Part shown: positions 5,569 through 11,687 of the stretch, in pieces
Numbering within the stretch: the stretch's first letter is position 1
Layout: each line of letters opens with the position of its first letter
Notes under the pieces: model-generated
The model's database searches: none
Told to the model about the DNA's origin: nothing
Seen by the model: only the letters and a program-made list of their open reading frames with translations
Made by a program: the position numbers and the translations under genes
Source: CAYZJD01 sp964478455
GTDB taxonomy: Bacteria; Acidobacteriota; Terriglobia; Bryobacterales; Bryobacteraceae
Direction of reading: 5' to 3'
Assembly (NCBI GenBank): GCA_964478455.1
Contig: CAYZJD010000117.1
Span: 1 to 11,687 of the forward strand
Length of the DNA: 11,687 nucleotides

Positions 5569-6744
5569 GCCGATGATGCTGTATTCGTAAGCCCCGTGGG
5601 TCAGCCGGCCCTCACGGAAGCGGGCAAAGCGGAACGGCGTGAGGTCGTAGGTACGGCACTGTCCTTCCAGCACCAGCTCGCTCATCGCGGTCCCCACCGC
5701 CGGCCCCAGCTTAAACCCATGACCACTGAACCCGACCGCGCAATAGAAGCCCTCGACCTCGGGGATGCGGTCGATCACCGGCTGGGAGTCCGGCGTCATA
5801 TCGTACAGGCCTGCCCAACCCCCTTGCGCCAGACCCTCGCTCATCAGCGGAAACCGGTTGAGGCACGCCTCCGAGAAGGATTCGATCTCCTCGTAGCTTG
5901 GCACGGTAGCGTGCGTTTCGATGTCCACCTGTTGCTCGGGGCCCATGTTGTGAATCGAGCCGATCATCAAGGCCGCGTTCCTCTCCGGCTTGTGGTACCA
6001 GCCCTCCACAAGGTCCACCCAAACGGGAGTGGGGTTCCGCCACCGCGGCGGCCTTTGAAGAATGACCACCGGGTGGCGCGTCACATAGATGGGGATTTCG
6101 ACGTTCACCATGCCGGCGATCTCTCTTCCCCACGGACCGGCCACGTTGATCACCGTCCGAGTGGAAACCCCGCCGCCGTCCGTCACCACGCCGGCGATGC
6201 GCCCGGCCTCGACCTTCATTCCCGTGACGCGGGTGCGACGCAAGACCTCCGCGCCCAGGCGCTCAGCCGCCTCGCAGAAGCTGTTGGCTGCCAGCGCCGG
6301 GTCGGCGTACCCTCCATCCGGCTCATAGGCGCCCAGGGCGATTCCATCAAGCGAGAGAGCCGGCTCCAGTTTGCGCAACTCGCCGGGAGGCAAGAGACTC
6401 TCGCGGATACCCAGGCGACGATGCATTTCGACCGTGTTCCAGAGCGCGGCGGCATTTGCCTCCGAGCAAAGGAAGACGGCGCCTGCCTGCACGAAGCCGG
6501 CATCCCCGCCGACCTCGCCGGCGAAGTTCTGAAAACACTTCACGCTGTCCCGCGCCATCTTGGCCAGCGTCTCAACGGTGTAATGCTGCCGGACGACTCC
6601 GCTCGACCGGCCGGTGGGCCCTGAGGCGATATGGCCCTTTTCCAGCAGCAGGACGTTCTTCACGCCCTTTCTGGCCAGGTGGAAGGCGATGCTCGTGCCG
6701 TTGATTCCGCCCCCGATGATCACGATGTTGGCTGTCTTTGCCAC
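5566..6744 (-). CDS. FAD-dependent oxidoreductase, sarcosine oxidase beta-subunit-like (DAO superfamily)
   Basis: A 392-residue flavoprotein when started at the GTG at 6744, which has AAGGGGG four bases upstream. An ATG 87 bp further out would add an Arg/Gly-rich tail with no homology-like features. The FAD motif GGGINGTS is at residues 11-18. SGPTGRSSGVVRQHY (41-55) is the conserved flavin-contact segment of the sarcosine/dimethylglycine oxidase group. INVAGPWG occurs mid-protein and GFSGHGFKLGPAVG starts at 338. There is no signal peptide. The family oxidises secondary or tertiary amino acids such as sarcosine, dimethylglycine, N-methyl amino acids or proline-like compounds. No partner alpha, gamma or delta subunits or folate genes are adjacent, so a monomeric type or a distant electron acceptor is likely. 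Proximity to the hydroxyproline operon hints at an imino-acid substrate, but the two are separated by unrelated genes on the other strand. Confidence 0.75.
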   Translation of the reverse strand: MAKTANIVIIGGGINGTSIAFHLARKGVKNVLLLEKGHIASGPTGRSSGVVRQHYTVETLAKMARDSVKCFQNFAGEVGGDAGFVQAGAVFLCSEANAAALWNTVEMHRRLGIRESLLPPGELRKLEPALSLDGIALGAYEPDGGYADPALAANSFCEAAERLGAEVLRRTRVTGMKVEAGRIAGVVTDGGGVSTRTVINVAGPWGREIAGMVNVEIPIYVTRHPVVILQRPPRWRNPTPVWVDLVEGWYHKPERNAALMIGSIHNMGPEQQVDIETHATVPSYEEIESFSEACLNRFPLMSEGLAQGGWAGLYDMTPDSQPVIDRIPEVEGFYCAVGFSGHGFKLGPAVGTAMSELVLEGQCRTYDLTPFRFARFREGRLTHGAYEYSIIG

Positions 6745-6842
6745 GATACCCCCTTGCCTGCCTCGCCGCCGGCGGGCTCCACCCAGTGTACTTGTCACGC
6801 CCCCGGGCCGCATGCCCGAGTCGTTTGCCATGCAACCTAGCG

Positions 6843-6853
6843 TAAACTCGAAG
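6843..6853 (+). promoter_or_regulatory. Candidate -10 region of the beta-helix gene
   Basis: TAAACTCGAAG sits 30 bp before the ATG at 6879. An almost identical string (TACACTCGAAG) sits 33 bp before the GH97 start at 9682. TAAACT and TACACT resemble a -10 box, but no convincing -35 box is seen at the usual spacing. The call rests on the repetition and the position. Confidence 0.25.
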
Positions 6854-6878
6854 GCGGTCTACCCGGATGAGGTGAGCC

Positions 6879-8450
6879 ATGCCGATTCTCCTGTTTCGAA
6901 ATGTCCCGCGAGCATTTGTCTGCGCCGTTGTTTTCCTTCTCGCGGCAGTGCTCAATTGCCCGCCCGTCACAGCGGCGACGTACTACGTCGACAGCGCGAG
7001 CGGCAGCGATCAGAACGACGGGCTTTCCAGCGAGAAGCCCTGGAAGAGCCTCGACAAGGTCAACAGCGTGACGTTCAGCCCCGGCGACCGGATCCTCTTC
7101 AAAGCAAGTTCGCGCTTCACCGGCCAACTCTGCCCGCGTGGCTCCGGCTCCGAGGGCCGCCCGATCCTCATCGACAGTTACGGCAATGGAAAGAAACCCC
7201 TCATCGCCGCCGATGGGAAGTTTCACGAGGCGCTGCTCATAGAGAACCAGGACTATTGGGAAGTGAATAACCTCGAATTGACCAACACCGGTCCAACCCG
7301 CGAGACGTTCCGGTACGGCGTCCGGGTGCGAGCGTGGGATTACGGCACAATGCGCCACATTCATCTGAAGAACCTGTTCGTGCATGACGTCAACGGGTCG
7401 CTGGTGAAGAAGGACGAAGGCGAGGGGCACGGAATCACCTGGGAGAACGGGGGCGGCAAGGTGAGAAGCCGGTTCGACGGGCTTCTCATCGAAGGCTGCC
7501 ATCTTGTCCGCACGGACCGCAACGGCATCTGCGGCTACACGCCGTACAGCCCCGAGAAAGCGAGGGCTTTCCCGAGCCTGAATGTTGTTATCCGCAAGAA
7601 CCTGCTCGAAGACATCGGCGGCGACGGCATCAAGGTGTGGGGCTGCGACCGCGCCCTGGTCGAGCGCAATGTGCTTCGCGCCGCGCGCCAGCGGTGCGAA
7701 GACTATGCCGCCGGCATCTGGCCGTGGGCGTCGGACAACACGCTGATTCAGTTCAACGAGGTCAGCGGCGTCAAGGGCATGAAGGACGGCCAGGCATTCG
7801 ATTCGGACGCGTACACGACGAACACCACCTTCCAGTACAACTACACGCACGACAACGACGGCGGCTTCCTGCTGGTCTGCTGCTTCGAGAACACCGGCAC
7901 CGTCGTTCGCTACAACATCAGCCAGAACGACCGGACGCGCCTCTTCCACATGGCCGGCTCAAACAAGAACATCAGGATTTATAACAACGTGTTCTATGTC
8001 GGCAAGGACATTGACATTGACTTATTCCTGTGGACAAGCGGCCGCGGCGGATGGACCCGCAACGTGGAAATCTTCAATAACATCTTCTATGTCGCCGGCA
8101 CCGGCAGGAACAGCAGCGCCCAGAGAAGGAAGCCGGTCGACGATGGAACCCACGTCACCCAGCCGGGCTTTGGCGGAAGCGCCAGCATCGCCTTCGAACA
8201 CAACGTGATGTACGGCAACTTCAAGGACATCCCGGATGAGTGGAAGAGGATGGTTTCCGACCCGATGCTGGCGGCCCCGGGCACGGGCGGAAGGGGTTTC
8301 GACTCCCTGGACGGCTACAAGCTCCGTGAAGGTTCACCGTGCATTGGCGCCGGGAAGCCGGTGGAGAACAGCGGCGGCCGCGATCTCTGGGGCAACAAAG
8401 TGCCTGAGGGGAAGAATCCCTCCATCGGAGCCCACGAGCGGAGTCGGTAG
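6879..8450 (+). CDS. Secreted right-handed parallel beta-helix protein (possible polysaccharide-active enzyme)
   Basis: A 523-residue protein. Residues 1-33 form a signal peptide (basic start, hydrophobic AFVCAVVFLLAAVL core, probable cleavage after VTAA). TYYVDSASGSDQNDGLSSEKPWKSL follows, the N-terminal cap shared by many secreted beta-helix proteins and polysaccharide lyases. From about 160 to 460 come irregular rungs with Asn-rich turns (IRKNLLEDIGGDGIKV at 238, IQFNEVSG, FQYNYTHDND, VRYNISQND, IRIYNNVFYV, VEIFNNIFYV, IAFEHNVMYG), typical PbH1 repeats. The end, YKLREGSPCIGAG, then DLWGN and PSIGAHE, is the usual closing block. The start has GAGGTG four bases upstream. The fold is clear. 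The activity is not: a lyase or glycosidase acting on uronic- or sulfated glycans is plausible, and I cannot place catalytic residues. A GH97 gene downstream supports a glycan role. Confidence 0.75.
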   Translation: MPILLFRNVPRAFVCAVVFLLAAVLNCPPVTAATYYVDSASGSDQNDGLSSEKPWKSLDKVNSVTFSPGDRILFKASSRFTGQLCPRGSGSEGRPILIDSYGNGKKPLIAADGKFHEALLIENQDYWEVNNLELTNTGPTRETFRYGVRVRAWDYGTMRHIHLKNLFVHDVNGSLVKKDEGEGHGITWENGGGKVRSRFDGLLIEGCHLVRTDRNGICGYTPYSPEKARAFPSLNVVIRKNLLEDIGGDGIKVWGCDRALVERNVLRAARQRCEDYAAGIWPWASDNTLIQFNEVSGVKGMKDGQAFDSDAYTTNTTFQYNYTHDNDGGFLLVCCFENTGTVVRYNISQNDRTRLFHMAGSNKNIRIYNNVFYVGKDIDIDLFLWTSGRGGWTRNVEIFNNIFYVAGTGRNSSAQRRKPVDDGTHVTQPGFGGSASIAFEHNVMYGNFKDIPDEWKRMVSDPMLAAPGTGGRGFDSLDGYKLREGSPCIGAGKPVENSGGRDLWGNKVPEGKNPSIGAHERSR

Positions 8451-8452
8451 CA

Positions 8453-8499
8453 GCCACGACGAGGGCGGCGCCGGTGGCCAGCGCGGCGGTCATCGTGGC
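8453..8499. other. Long-arm inverted repeat between the beta-helix gene and the second toxin-antitoxin pair
   Basis: GCCACGACGA (8453-8462) and TCATCGTGGC (8490-8499) pair over ten positions with one mismatch, around a 27-base GC-rich loop that holds a smaller GCC-GGT-GGC hairpin. It begins two bases after the beta-helix stop codon and ends nine bases before the -10-like box of the antitoxin gene. It could be a terminator-like hairpin (no T-run follows) or an operator. Confidence 0.35.
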
Positions 8500-8521
8500 C
8501 TGGCGTGCTACGCTGTCTTAC

Positions 8522-8761
8522 ATGCCGAAGGCTACGATGACCGTCAGGATCGAGCCTGAAACCCGGAGCGCCCTGGATGCGATTGCCACGGCACTGGACC
8601 GGGACAGGAGCTACGTCGTCAACGAGGCGCTCGCCGCATACGTCGAAACGCATCGCTGGCAGATCGAACACATCCGGCAGGGCTTGCGCGAAGCCGAAGC
8701 GCGCAAGTTCGCGTCCGAGGCCGAAGTGCAGAAGGTTCTTCACCGGCTGCGGCGCAAATGA
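8522..8761 (+). CDS. Ribbon-helix-helix (CopG-type) antitoxin
   Basis: A 79-residue protein. MTVRIEPETRSALDAIATALDRDRSYVVNEALAAYVETH is a ribbon-helix-helix domain (one strand, two helices). It is followed by a charged helix, REAEARKFASEAEVQKVLHRLRR, that would bind the toxin. Two starts compete. The ATG at 8522 is 7 bases after a TGC-TACGCT extended-minus-10-like box and would be leaderless. The ATG at 8537 has GAAGG five bases upstream and begins exactly at the strand. A longer start at 8474 is not supported. The stop overlaps the toxin start (ATGA, 8758-8761), as expected for a coupled antitoxin-toxin operon. Autorepression is probable from family knowledge. Confidence 0.82.
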   Translation: MPKATMTVRIEPETRSALDAIATALDRDRSYVVNEALAAYVETHRWQIEHIRQGLREAEARKFASEAEVQKVLHRLRRK

Positions 8762-9036
8762 ACATCCGCTGGACTCGGACTGCGCTGCGAGATCTAGAGT
8801 CTCTCGGCGCTTACATCGCCGAGGAAGCGCCCGGCGCAGCCGCCGCAGTAGTGGATGAGATTCTTTCGGGGATCCAGGCTCTTACCCGCCACCCCGAGAT
8901 GGGCCGGAGGGGGCGTGTCGCGGGCACGCGCGAGCTGGTCGTCGCCTCCTACGTCGTGGCCTACCGGACAACGAAAGCGTCCATCGAGATCCTTGCCATC
9001 ATCCACGGCGCCCGCCGCTGGCCGGATGCGTTCTGA
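8758..9036 (+). CDS. ParE/RelE-family toxin
   Basis: A 92-residue protein with the RelE/ParE fold pattern. An N-terminal strand (MNIRWTRTALRDLESLGAYI) is followed by a helix-rich part (AAAAVVDEILSGIQALTRHPEMGRRGRV). Then come TRELVVASYVVAYRTTKASIEILAIIHGARRWPDAF, the central strands ending in the HGAR-x-WP motif that typifies ParE/RelE toxins. Full family length, no disruption. ParE members poison DNA gyrase and RelE members cleave mRNA on the ribosome; the CopG-type partner favours the ParE-like side, but the sequence does not settle the target. Start and antitoxin stop overlap by 4 bp. Confidence 0.85.
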   Translation: MNIRWTRTALRDLESLGAYIAEEAPGAAAAVVDEILSGIQALTRHPEMGRRGRVAGTRELVVASYVVAYRTTKASIEILAIIHGARRWPDAF

Positions 9037-9114
9037 GAGCGGGCGCGACGGCTCGTTCATTGATTTCGGATTTCGAGGGATTTCAGGGACAGGCTACGCA
9101 ATCACCGAACGCCA

Positions 9115-9138
9115 AAGTACCGCGCGTACTTCCACGCG
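9115..9138. other. Two overlapping short hairpins in the convergent gap (weak terminator candidates)
   Basis: AAGTAC (9115-9120) pairs with GTACTT (9126-9131), and the overlapping CGCGT (9123-9127) pairs with ACGCG (9134-9138). They lie between the toxin stop (9036) and the stop of the convergent membrane-protein gene (9142). Neither is followed by a T-run on either strand, so the terminator role is speculative. Confidence 0.2.
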
Positions 9139-9141
9139 CTG

Positions 9142-9522
9142 CTACATCTTGGTCCGTAGCTCCCCATGTTTCAGCCAATTGGCAAGGAACAGCGCGGCAA
9201 TCAAGAAAGCCGGACCTGCGATCATCAGAATCCAGGTCAGCTTCATGGCCGGCGGAATCGGGCGCTGCCAAGCCCAGACCACGTAGAGCATGCCGGCAGC
9301 GGCATACAGCGCTGCTCCGATCCACTCCCATCTCCACGCCAGCACCAGGACCGCAATCAGCACGAGACTCGGAATCAAGTGCATGGCAAACGCGCCCAGG
9401 GTTTTCCAGAAGCCCTGGCCGGAGCCGAACACATCCAGGGCGAACAAACTCAGGAATACGATGAATGCGATCGACAGCGCCCGCGGAGCCCAGTACAACA
9501 CCCGTTTGGACACTTCGCTCAT
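9142..9522 (-). CDS. Small four-helix integral membrane protein of unknown function (possibly DUF7670-like)
   Basis: A 126-residue protein with four hydrophobic segments at about 11-31, 43-66, 69-85 and 94-116. The first contains ALSIAFIVFLSLFALDVF and the second ends in AWRWEWIG, a combination I recall from a widespread family of small bacterial membrane proteins (I believe DUF7670, from memory). The start at 9522 has a strong GAGGAGG four bases upstream; longer readings add only Arg/His-rich sequence without features. The basic N-terminus (SKRVLYW) and the Lys/Arg-rich end (KHGELRTKM) suggest both termini are cytoplasmic. The ATG overlaps the stop of a possible short upstream ORF (ATGA, 9519-9522). 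No function can be given. Confidence 0.75.
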   Translation of the reverse strand: MSEVSKRVLYWAPRALSIAFIVFLSLFALDVFGSGQGFWKTLGAFAMHLIPSLVLIAVLVLAWRWEWIGAALYAAAGMLYVVWAWQRPIPPAMKLTWILMIAGPAFLIAALFLANWLKHGELRTKM

Positions 9523-9647
9523 TTTGCCTCCTCGGTCACGATCATAGCGCCGCCGCGCCGGATGTCCCGCGCCGCGGCCACCGCCAGGTGATCGATGTGC
9601 TCGATCGGCTTGTCGGGAGTGCAGGGCGCGGGCCGGCGAGGGTACAC
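9519..9647 (-). CDS. Possible 42-codon ORF coupled to the membrane protein gene, or remnant of a longer gene
   Basis: In this frame a GTG at 9647 is preceded by GGAG seven bases upstream, and the stop overlaps the membrane-protein ATG (ATGA). The peptide includes PIEHIDHLAVAAARDIRRGG and ends MIVTEEAK, a natural-looking sequence with strongly GC-rich third codon positions. The frame stays open further upstream, but there it is antisense to the GH97 gene. It could be a genuine mini-gene, the C-terminal scrap of a deleted gene, or chance in GC-rich DNA. I do not recognise a family. Confidence 0.3.
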   Translation of the reverse strand: MYPRRPAPCTPDKPIEHIDHLAVAAARDIRRGGAMIVTEEAK

Positions 9648-9653
9648 TCGAAG
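9643..9653 (+). promoter_or_regulatory. Candidate -10 region of the GH97 gene
   Basis: TACACTCGAAG lies 33 bp before the ATG at 9682 and matches, with one difference, the string 30 bp before the beta-helix start. The -10-like TACACT would give a leader of about 25 bases containing the AAGGGGGG ribosome-binding site. No clear -35 box is seen. Confidence 0.25.
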
Positions 9654-9681
9654 ACTCCAATAAGAAGGGGGGTGCACGCCG

Positions 9682-11685
9682 ATGAACCATTCACGCCGGT
9701 TCTTCCTGCTCGCTGTTCTCAGCGTGACACCGGGGCTTCCGGGCCGGACGTTCACGCTCCAGTCGCCAAACGGAAGGAACGAGGTCCGGATTGACGTCGG
9801 GAACGGCATCCAGTTTTCGGTCTTCCACCGCGGACGGATCGTGCTGGAGTCCCCGGCGCTGTCTCTGGCGCTGGAGGACGGCCGCGTTCTGGGCGCCGAT
9901 CCCCGCGTCGCTCGCCACGAACACACAGCGGCGGACGAGACGTACCGTGCTCCGTTCTATGCCAAACGGCAGCGCATTCGGGACCACCACCGCCAGTTCG
10001 AGCTCGCATTTGAGGGCGGCTACGGCCTGATCTTCCGCGCTTATGAGGATGGAATCGCATACCGCTGGTGGACCTCCCTGGACGGGACGATCAAGATTCT
10101 TCGAGAGGAGGCCGGCTTTCGATTTCCGGGGGATCCGGTTGCGTATCTGCCAACCGCCGATTGCGGCAGTCAGGAAAAGAGAGGCCGCGACTGCTTTCAC
10201 TCAAGTTATGAGGAAGTTTACTCGGTTCTGCCATTAAGTAAGTTCCGCAAAGGACAGCTCGCATTTCTGCCGGTTCTTGTGGCTCCGGACGGCAGCCCGA
10301 AGGTCCTCATCACGGAAGCGAATCTGGCGGACTATCCCGGCATGTGGTTGACGGGTTCGGCGGACGGGTCCGCGGCGATGGCGGCGCAGTTTCCCGCCTA
10401 CCCGCTTCGCGAGAGGATCGTCGGCGACAAGTTCCCGCAGCGGGTGGTGGTCGAGCGGGCCGGCTACATCGCCGTCACCGAGGGGCGGCGCTCCTATCCG
10501 TGGCGGGTAATGGTGATCGCTAAGACCGACGGGGCGCTGATCGAAACGGACATCGTCTATCGCCTGGGCGGGGAAACGGAGCCCGGCGACTGGAGCTGGC
10601 TCCGGCCAGGCAAGAGCCAGTCGGAATGGCTGCATGACAACAAGCTGTACGGCGTGGATTTCCAGGCCGGCTACAACACCGAGACTTACAAGTTCTATGC
10701 GGACTTCGCCGCGAGGTTCGAGCTGGGGTACCTGTTCCTGGATGCGGGCTGGTCCGAGGTGACGGACCTCTTCAAGCTGACCCCGGGGATGGACATCGAA
10801 GCGATCATCCGCCACGCGCGCAGCAAGGGGCTTGGCGTCGTGCTCTGGACCTCGTCGGTGGCCATGGAGACGCAGATGAGCGCCGCTCTGGACAAGTTCC
10901 GGGAGTGGGGCGTCAAGGGGATCATGGTGGATTTCATGGACCGCGATGATCAGAAGATGGTGAACTTCTACGAGCGCGTGGCCCGCGAAGCTGCCAGGCG
11001 GCGGATGTTCGTGAACTTCCACGGGGCGTTCAAGCCTACCGGCATGGAGAAGAAGTACCCCAACGTGATCACCAGGGAAGCGGTCATGGCGTCGGAGTAC
11101 TTCAAGTGGACCGATGCGCTGACGCCCGAGCATGAGATGGCGGCGCCGTTCATTCGCATGGTGGCGGGGGCGCTGGACTACGAGCCCGGTCACATGCGCA
11201 ACGCCCAGAAGGAGGACTTCCGGGCGATCAGCGGCGCGCCGATGAGCATGGGCACCAGGGTCCGGCAGGTCGCGATGTACGTTGTCTACGAGAGTCCTTA
11301 CGCCAAGATGGGCGGCAACGTCGCGGACTATCTGCGGGAGCCGGAGATCACCGGCTTCATCGCAGGCATTCCGACGGTGTGGGAGGAGACGCGGGCCCTG
11401 GAGGCACGGGTGGCCGACTACGCGGTAGTCCTGCGGAAGGCCGCGAACGGCGAGTCCTACGTGGGCGCTATGACCGACTGGACTCCCCGCGAGATCGAGC
11501 TGGACTGCGGCTTTCTCGATGAAGGCGATCATGGACTGGAGATTTATCAGGACGGGATCAACGCGGCTCAGTACGGCGTGGATTACAGCCGCAGGGTCCG
11601 GGAGGTAGGCCGGGGAGACAAGGTGAAGATCAAGATGGCGCCGGGCGGGGGCTGGGTGGGGAGGTTCTTCCAGAAAGGCGGTTGA
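9682..11685 (+). CDS. Secreted glycoside hydrolase family 97 protein, retaining type (alpha-galactosidase-like)
   Basis: A 667-residue protein. Residues 1-21 form a signal peptide (RRFFLLAVLSV core). An N-terminal beta-sandwich follows to about 290 (LQSPNGRNEVRIDV, YEDGIAYRWW), then a TIM barrel from about 325 (GVDFQAGYNTETYKFYADFAARFELGYLFLDAGWSE). A C-terminal beta domain ends in GGWVGRFFQK. Within the barrel, GIMVDFMDRDDQ places an Asp at 417. This Asp is the nucleophile in the retaining GH97 subgroup and is missing in inverting SusB-type enzymes. E472, in TREAVMASEY, lies 55 residues later, the same distance as nucleophile to acid/base in the retaining BtGH97b alpha-galactosidase as I recall it. 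The usual Trp-rich W-D-W stretch ahead of the barrel is replaced by EWLHDN, so substrate contacts may differ. A ribosome-binding AAGGGGGG lies upstream. The expected role is cleaving alpha-galactosyl or arabinopyranosyl ends in the periplasm or outside the cell. Confidence 0.88.
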   Translation: MNHSRRFFLLAVLSVTPGLPGRTFTLQSPNGRNEVRIDVGNGIQFSVFHRGRIVLESPALSLALEDGRVLGADPRVARHEHTAADETYRAPFYAKRQRIRDHHRQFELAFEGGYGLIFRAYEDGIAYRWWTSLDGTIKILREEAGFRFPGDPVAYLPTADCGSQEKRGRDCFHSSYEEVYSVLPLSKFRKGQLAFLPVLVAPDGSPKVLITEANLADYPGMWLTGSADGSAAMAAQFPAYPLRERIVGDKFPQRVVVERAGYIAVTEGRRSYPWRVMVIAKTDGALIETDIVYRLGGETEPGDWSWLRPGKSQSEWLHDNKLYGVDFQAGYNTETYKFYADFAARFELGYLFLDAGWSEVTDLFKLTPGMDIEAIIRHARSKGLGVVLWTSSVAMETQMSAALDKFREWGVKGIMVDFMDRDDQKMVNFYERVAREAARRRMFVNFHGAFKPTGMEKKYPNVITREAVMASEYFKWTDALTPEHEMAAPFIRMVAGALDYEPGHMRNAQKEDFRAISGAPMSMGTRVRQVAMYVVYESPYAKMGGNVADYLREPEITGFIAGIPTVWEETRALEARVADYAVVLRKAANGESYVGAMTDWTPREIELDCGFLDEGDHGLEIYQDGINAAQYGVDYSRRVREVGRGDKVKIKMAPGGGWVGRFFQKGG

Positions 11686-11687
11686 GG

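Noticed and set aside
5362..6624. Plus-strand 420-codon frame opposite the FAD oxidoreductase
   Set aside because: It covers a non-coding gap plus antisense of a well-supported gene; the peptide is low-complexity-like and has no family features.
6745..6878. TTGCCA near 6827 as a -35 element for the beta-helix gene
   Set aside because: The distance to the TAAACT box is only about 11 bp, too short for a sigma-70-type promoter.
6837..7949. Minus-strand 370-codon frame opposite the beta-helix gene
   Set aside because: Antisense shadow; the plus-strand protein has a signal peptide and beta-helix repeats.
9062..9084. Three close copies of GATTTC after the ParE-like toxin gene
   Set aside because: Six-base units with uneven spacing are too short to support a repeat array or binding-site cluster.
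10234..11532. Minus-strand 432-codon frame opposite the GH97 gene
   Set aside because: Antisense of a complete, motif-bearing glycosidase; His/Val-rich shadow.

Overview
The window is GC-rich, tightly packed bacterial DNA. Nothing in it is phage- or transposon-like, and I see no rRNA, tRNA or CRISPR array. The gene set (a heteromeric amino-acid dehydrogenase, a cobalamin-domain-type radical SAM protein, a GH97 glycosidase, a secreted beta-helix protein and two toxin-antitoxin pairs) would fit a soil or sediment heterotroph such as a member of the Acidobacteriota. That assignment is an impression from gene content and protein style, not a demonstrated placement.

Layout. 1-2742 (+) is the 3' part of a hydroxyproline-catabolism operon: the tail of a proline racemase/4-hydroxyproline epimerase, then three overlapping genes for an FAD-dependent beta-type subunit, an 83-residue [2Fe-2S] gamma-type subunit and an FAD/NAD(P)+[2Fe-2S] alpha-type subunit. 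It closes with a good intrinsic terminator (2745-2773) set in the 33-bp gap before a convergent gene. 2776-3458 (-) is a VapBC toxin-antitoxin pair whose antitoxin promoter places the -10 box six bases from the start codon, so the mRNA is probably leaderless. 3577-5367 (-) is an orphan radical SAM protein with an N-terminal B12-binding-like region. 5368-5565 is the longest non-coding stretch and holds an inverted repeat around a -10-like box, a 23-bp tandem duplication and a GC-rich inverted repeat. 5566-6744 (-) is a sarcosine-oxidase-beta-like FAD oxidoreductase. 6879-8450 (+) is a secreted right-handed beta-helix protein, followed by a second toxin-antitoxin pair (ribbon-helix-helix/ParE-RelE, 8522-9036). 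9142-9522 (-) is a four-helix membrane protein, possibly preceded by a 42-codon coupled ORF. 9682-11685 (+) is a complete secreted GH97 glycoside hydrolase with the residues of the retaining subgroup.

How they fit together. The first four genes make one functional unit. The epimerase turns trans-4-hydroxy-L-proline into cis-4-hydroxy-D-proline, and the three-subunit flavo-iron-sulfur dehydrogenase oxidises that to a pyrroline. The later deaminase and semialdehyde dehydrogenase steps are not in the window. The two secreted proteins look like tools for using extracellular glycans. Hydroxyproline use together with a retaining GH97 (alpha-galactosidase/arabinopyranosidase-like) would suit growth on hydroxyproline-rich glycoproteins or collagen-like material, but that link is inference only. 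I did not find convincing evidence of a wholly new multi-gene system. The least explained items are the radical SAM protein with its putative operator, and the short coupled ORF upstream of the membrane protein.
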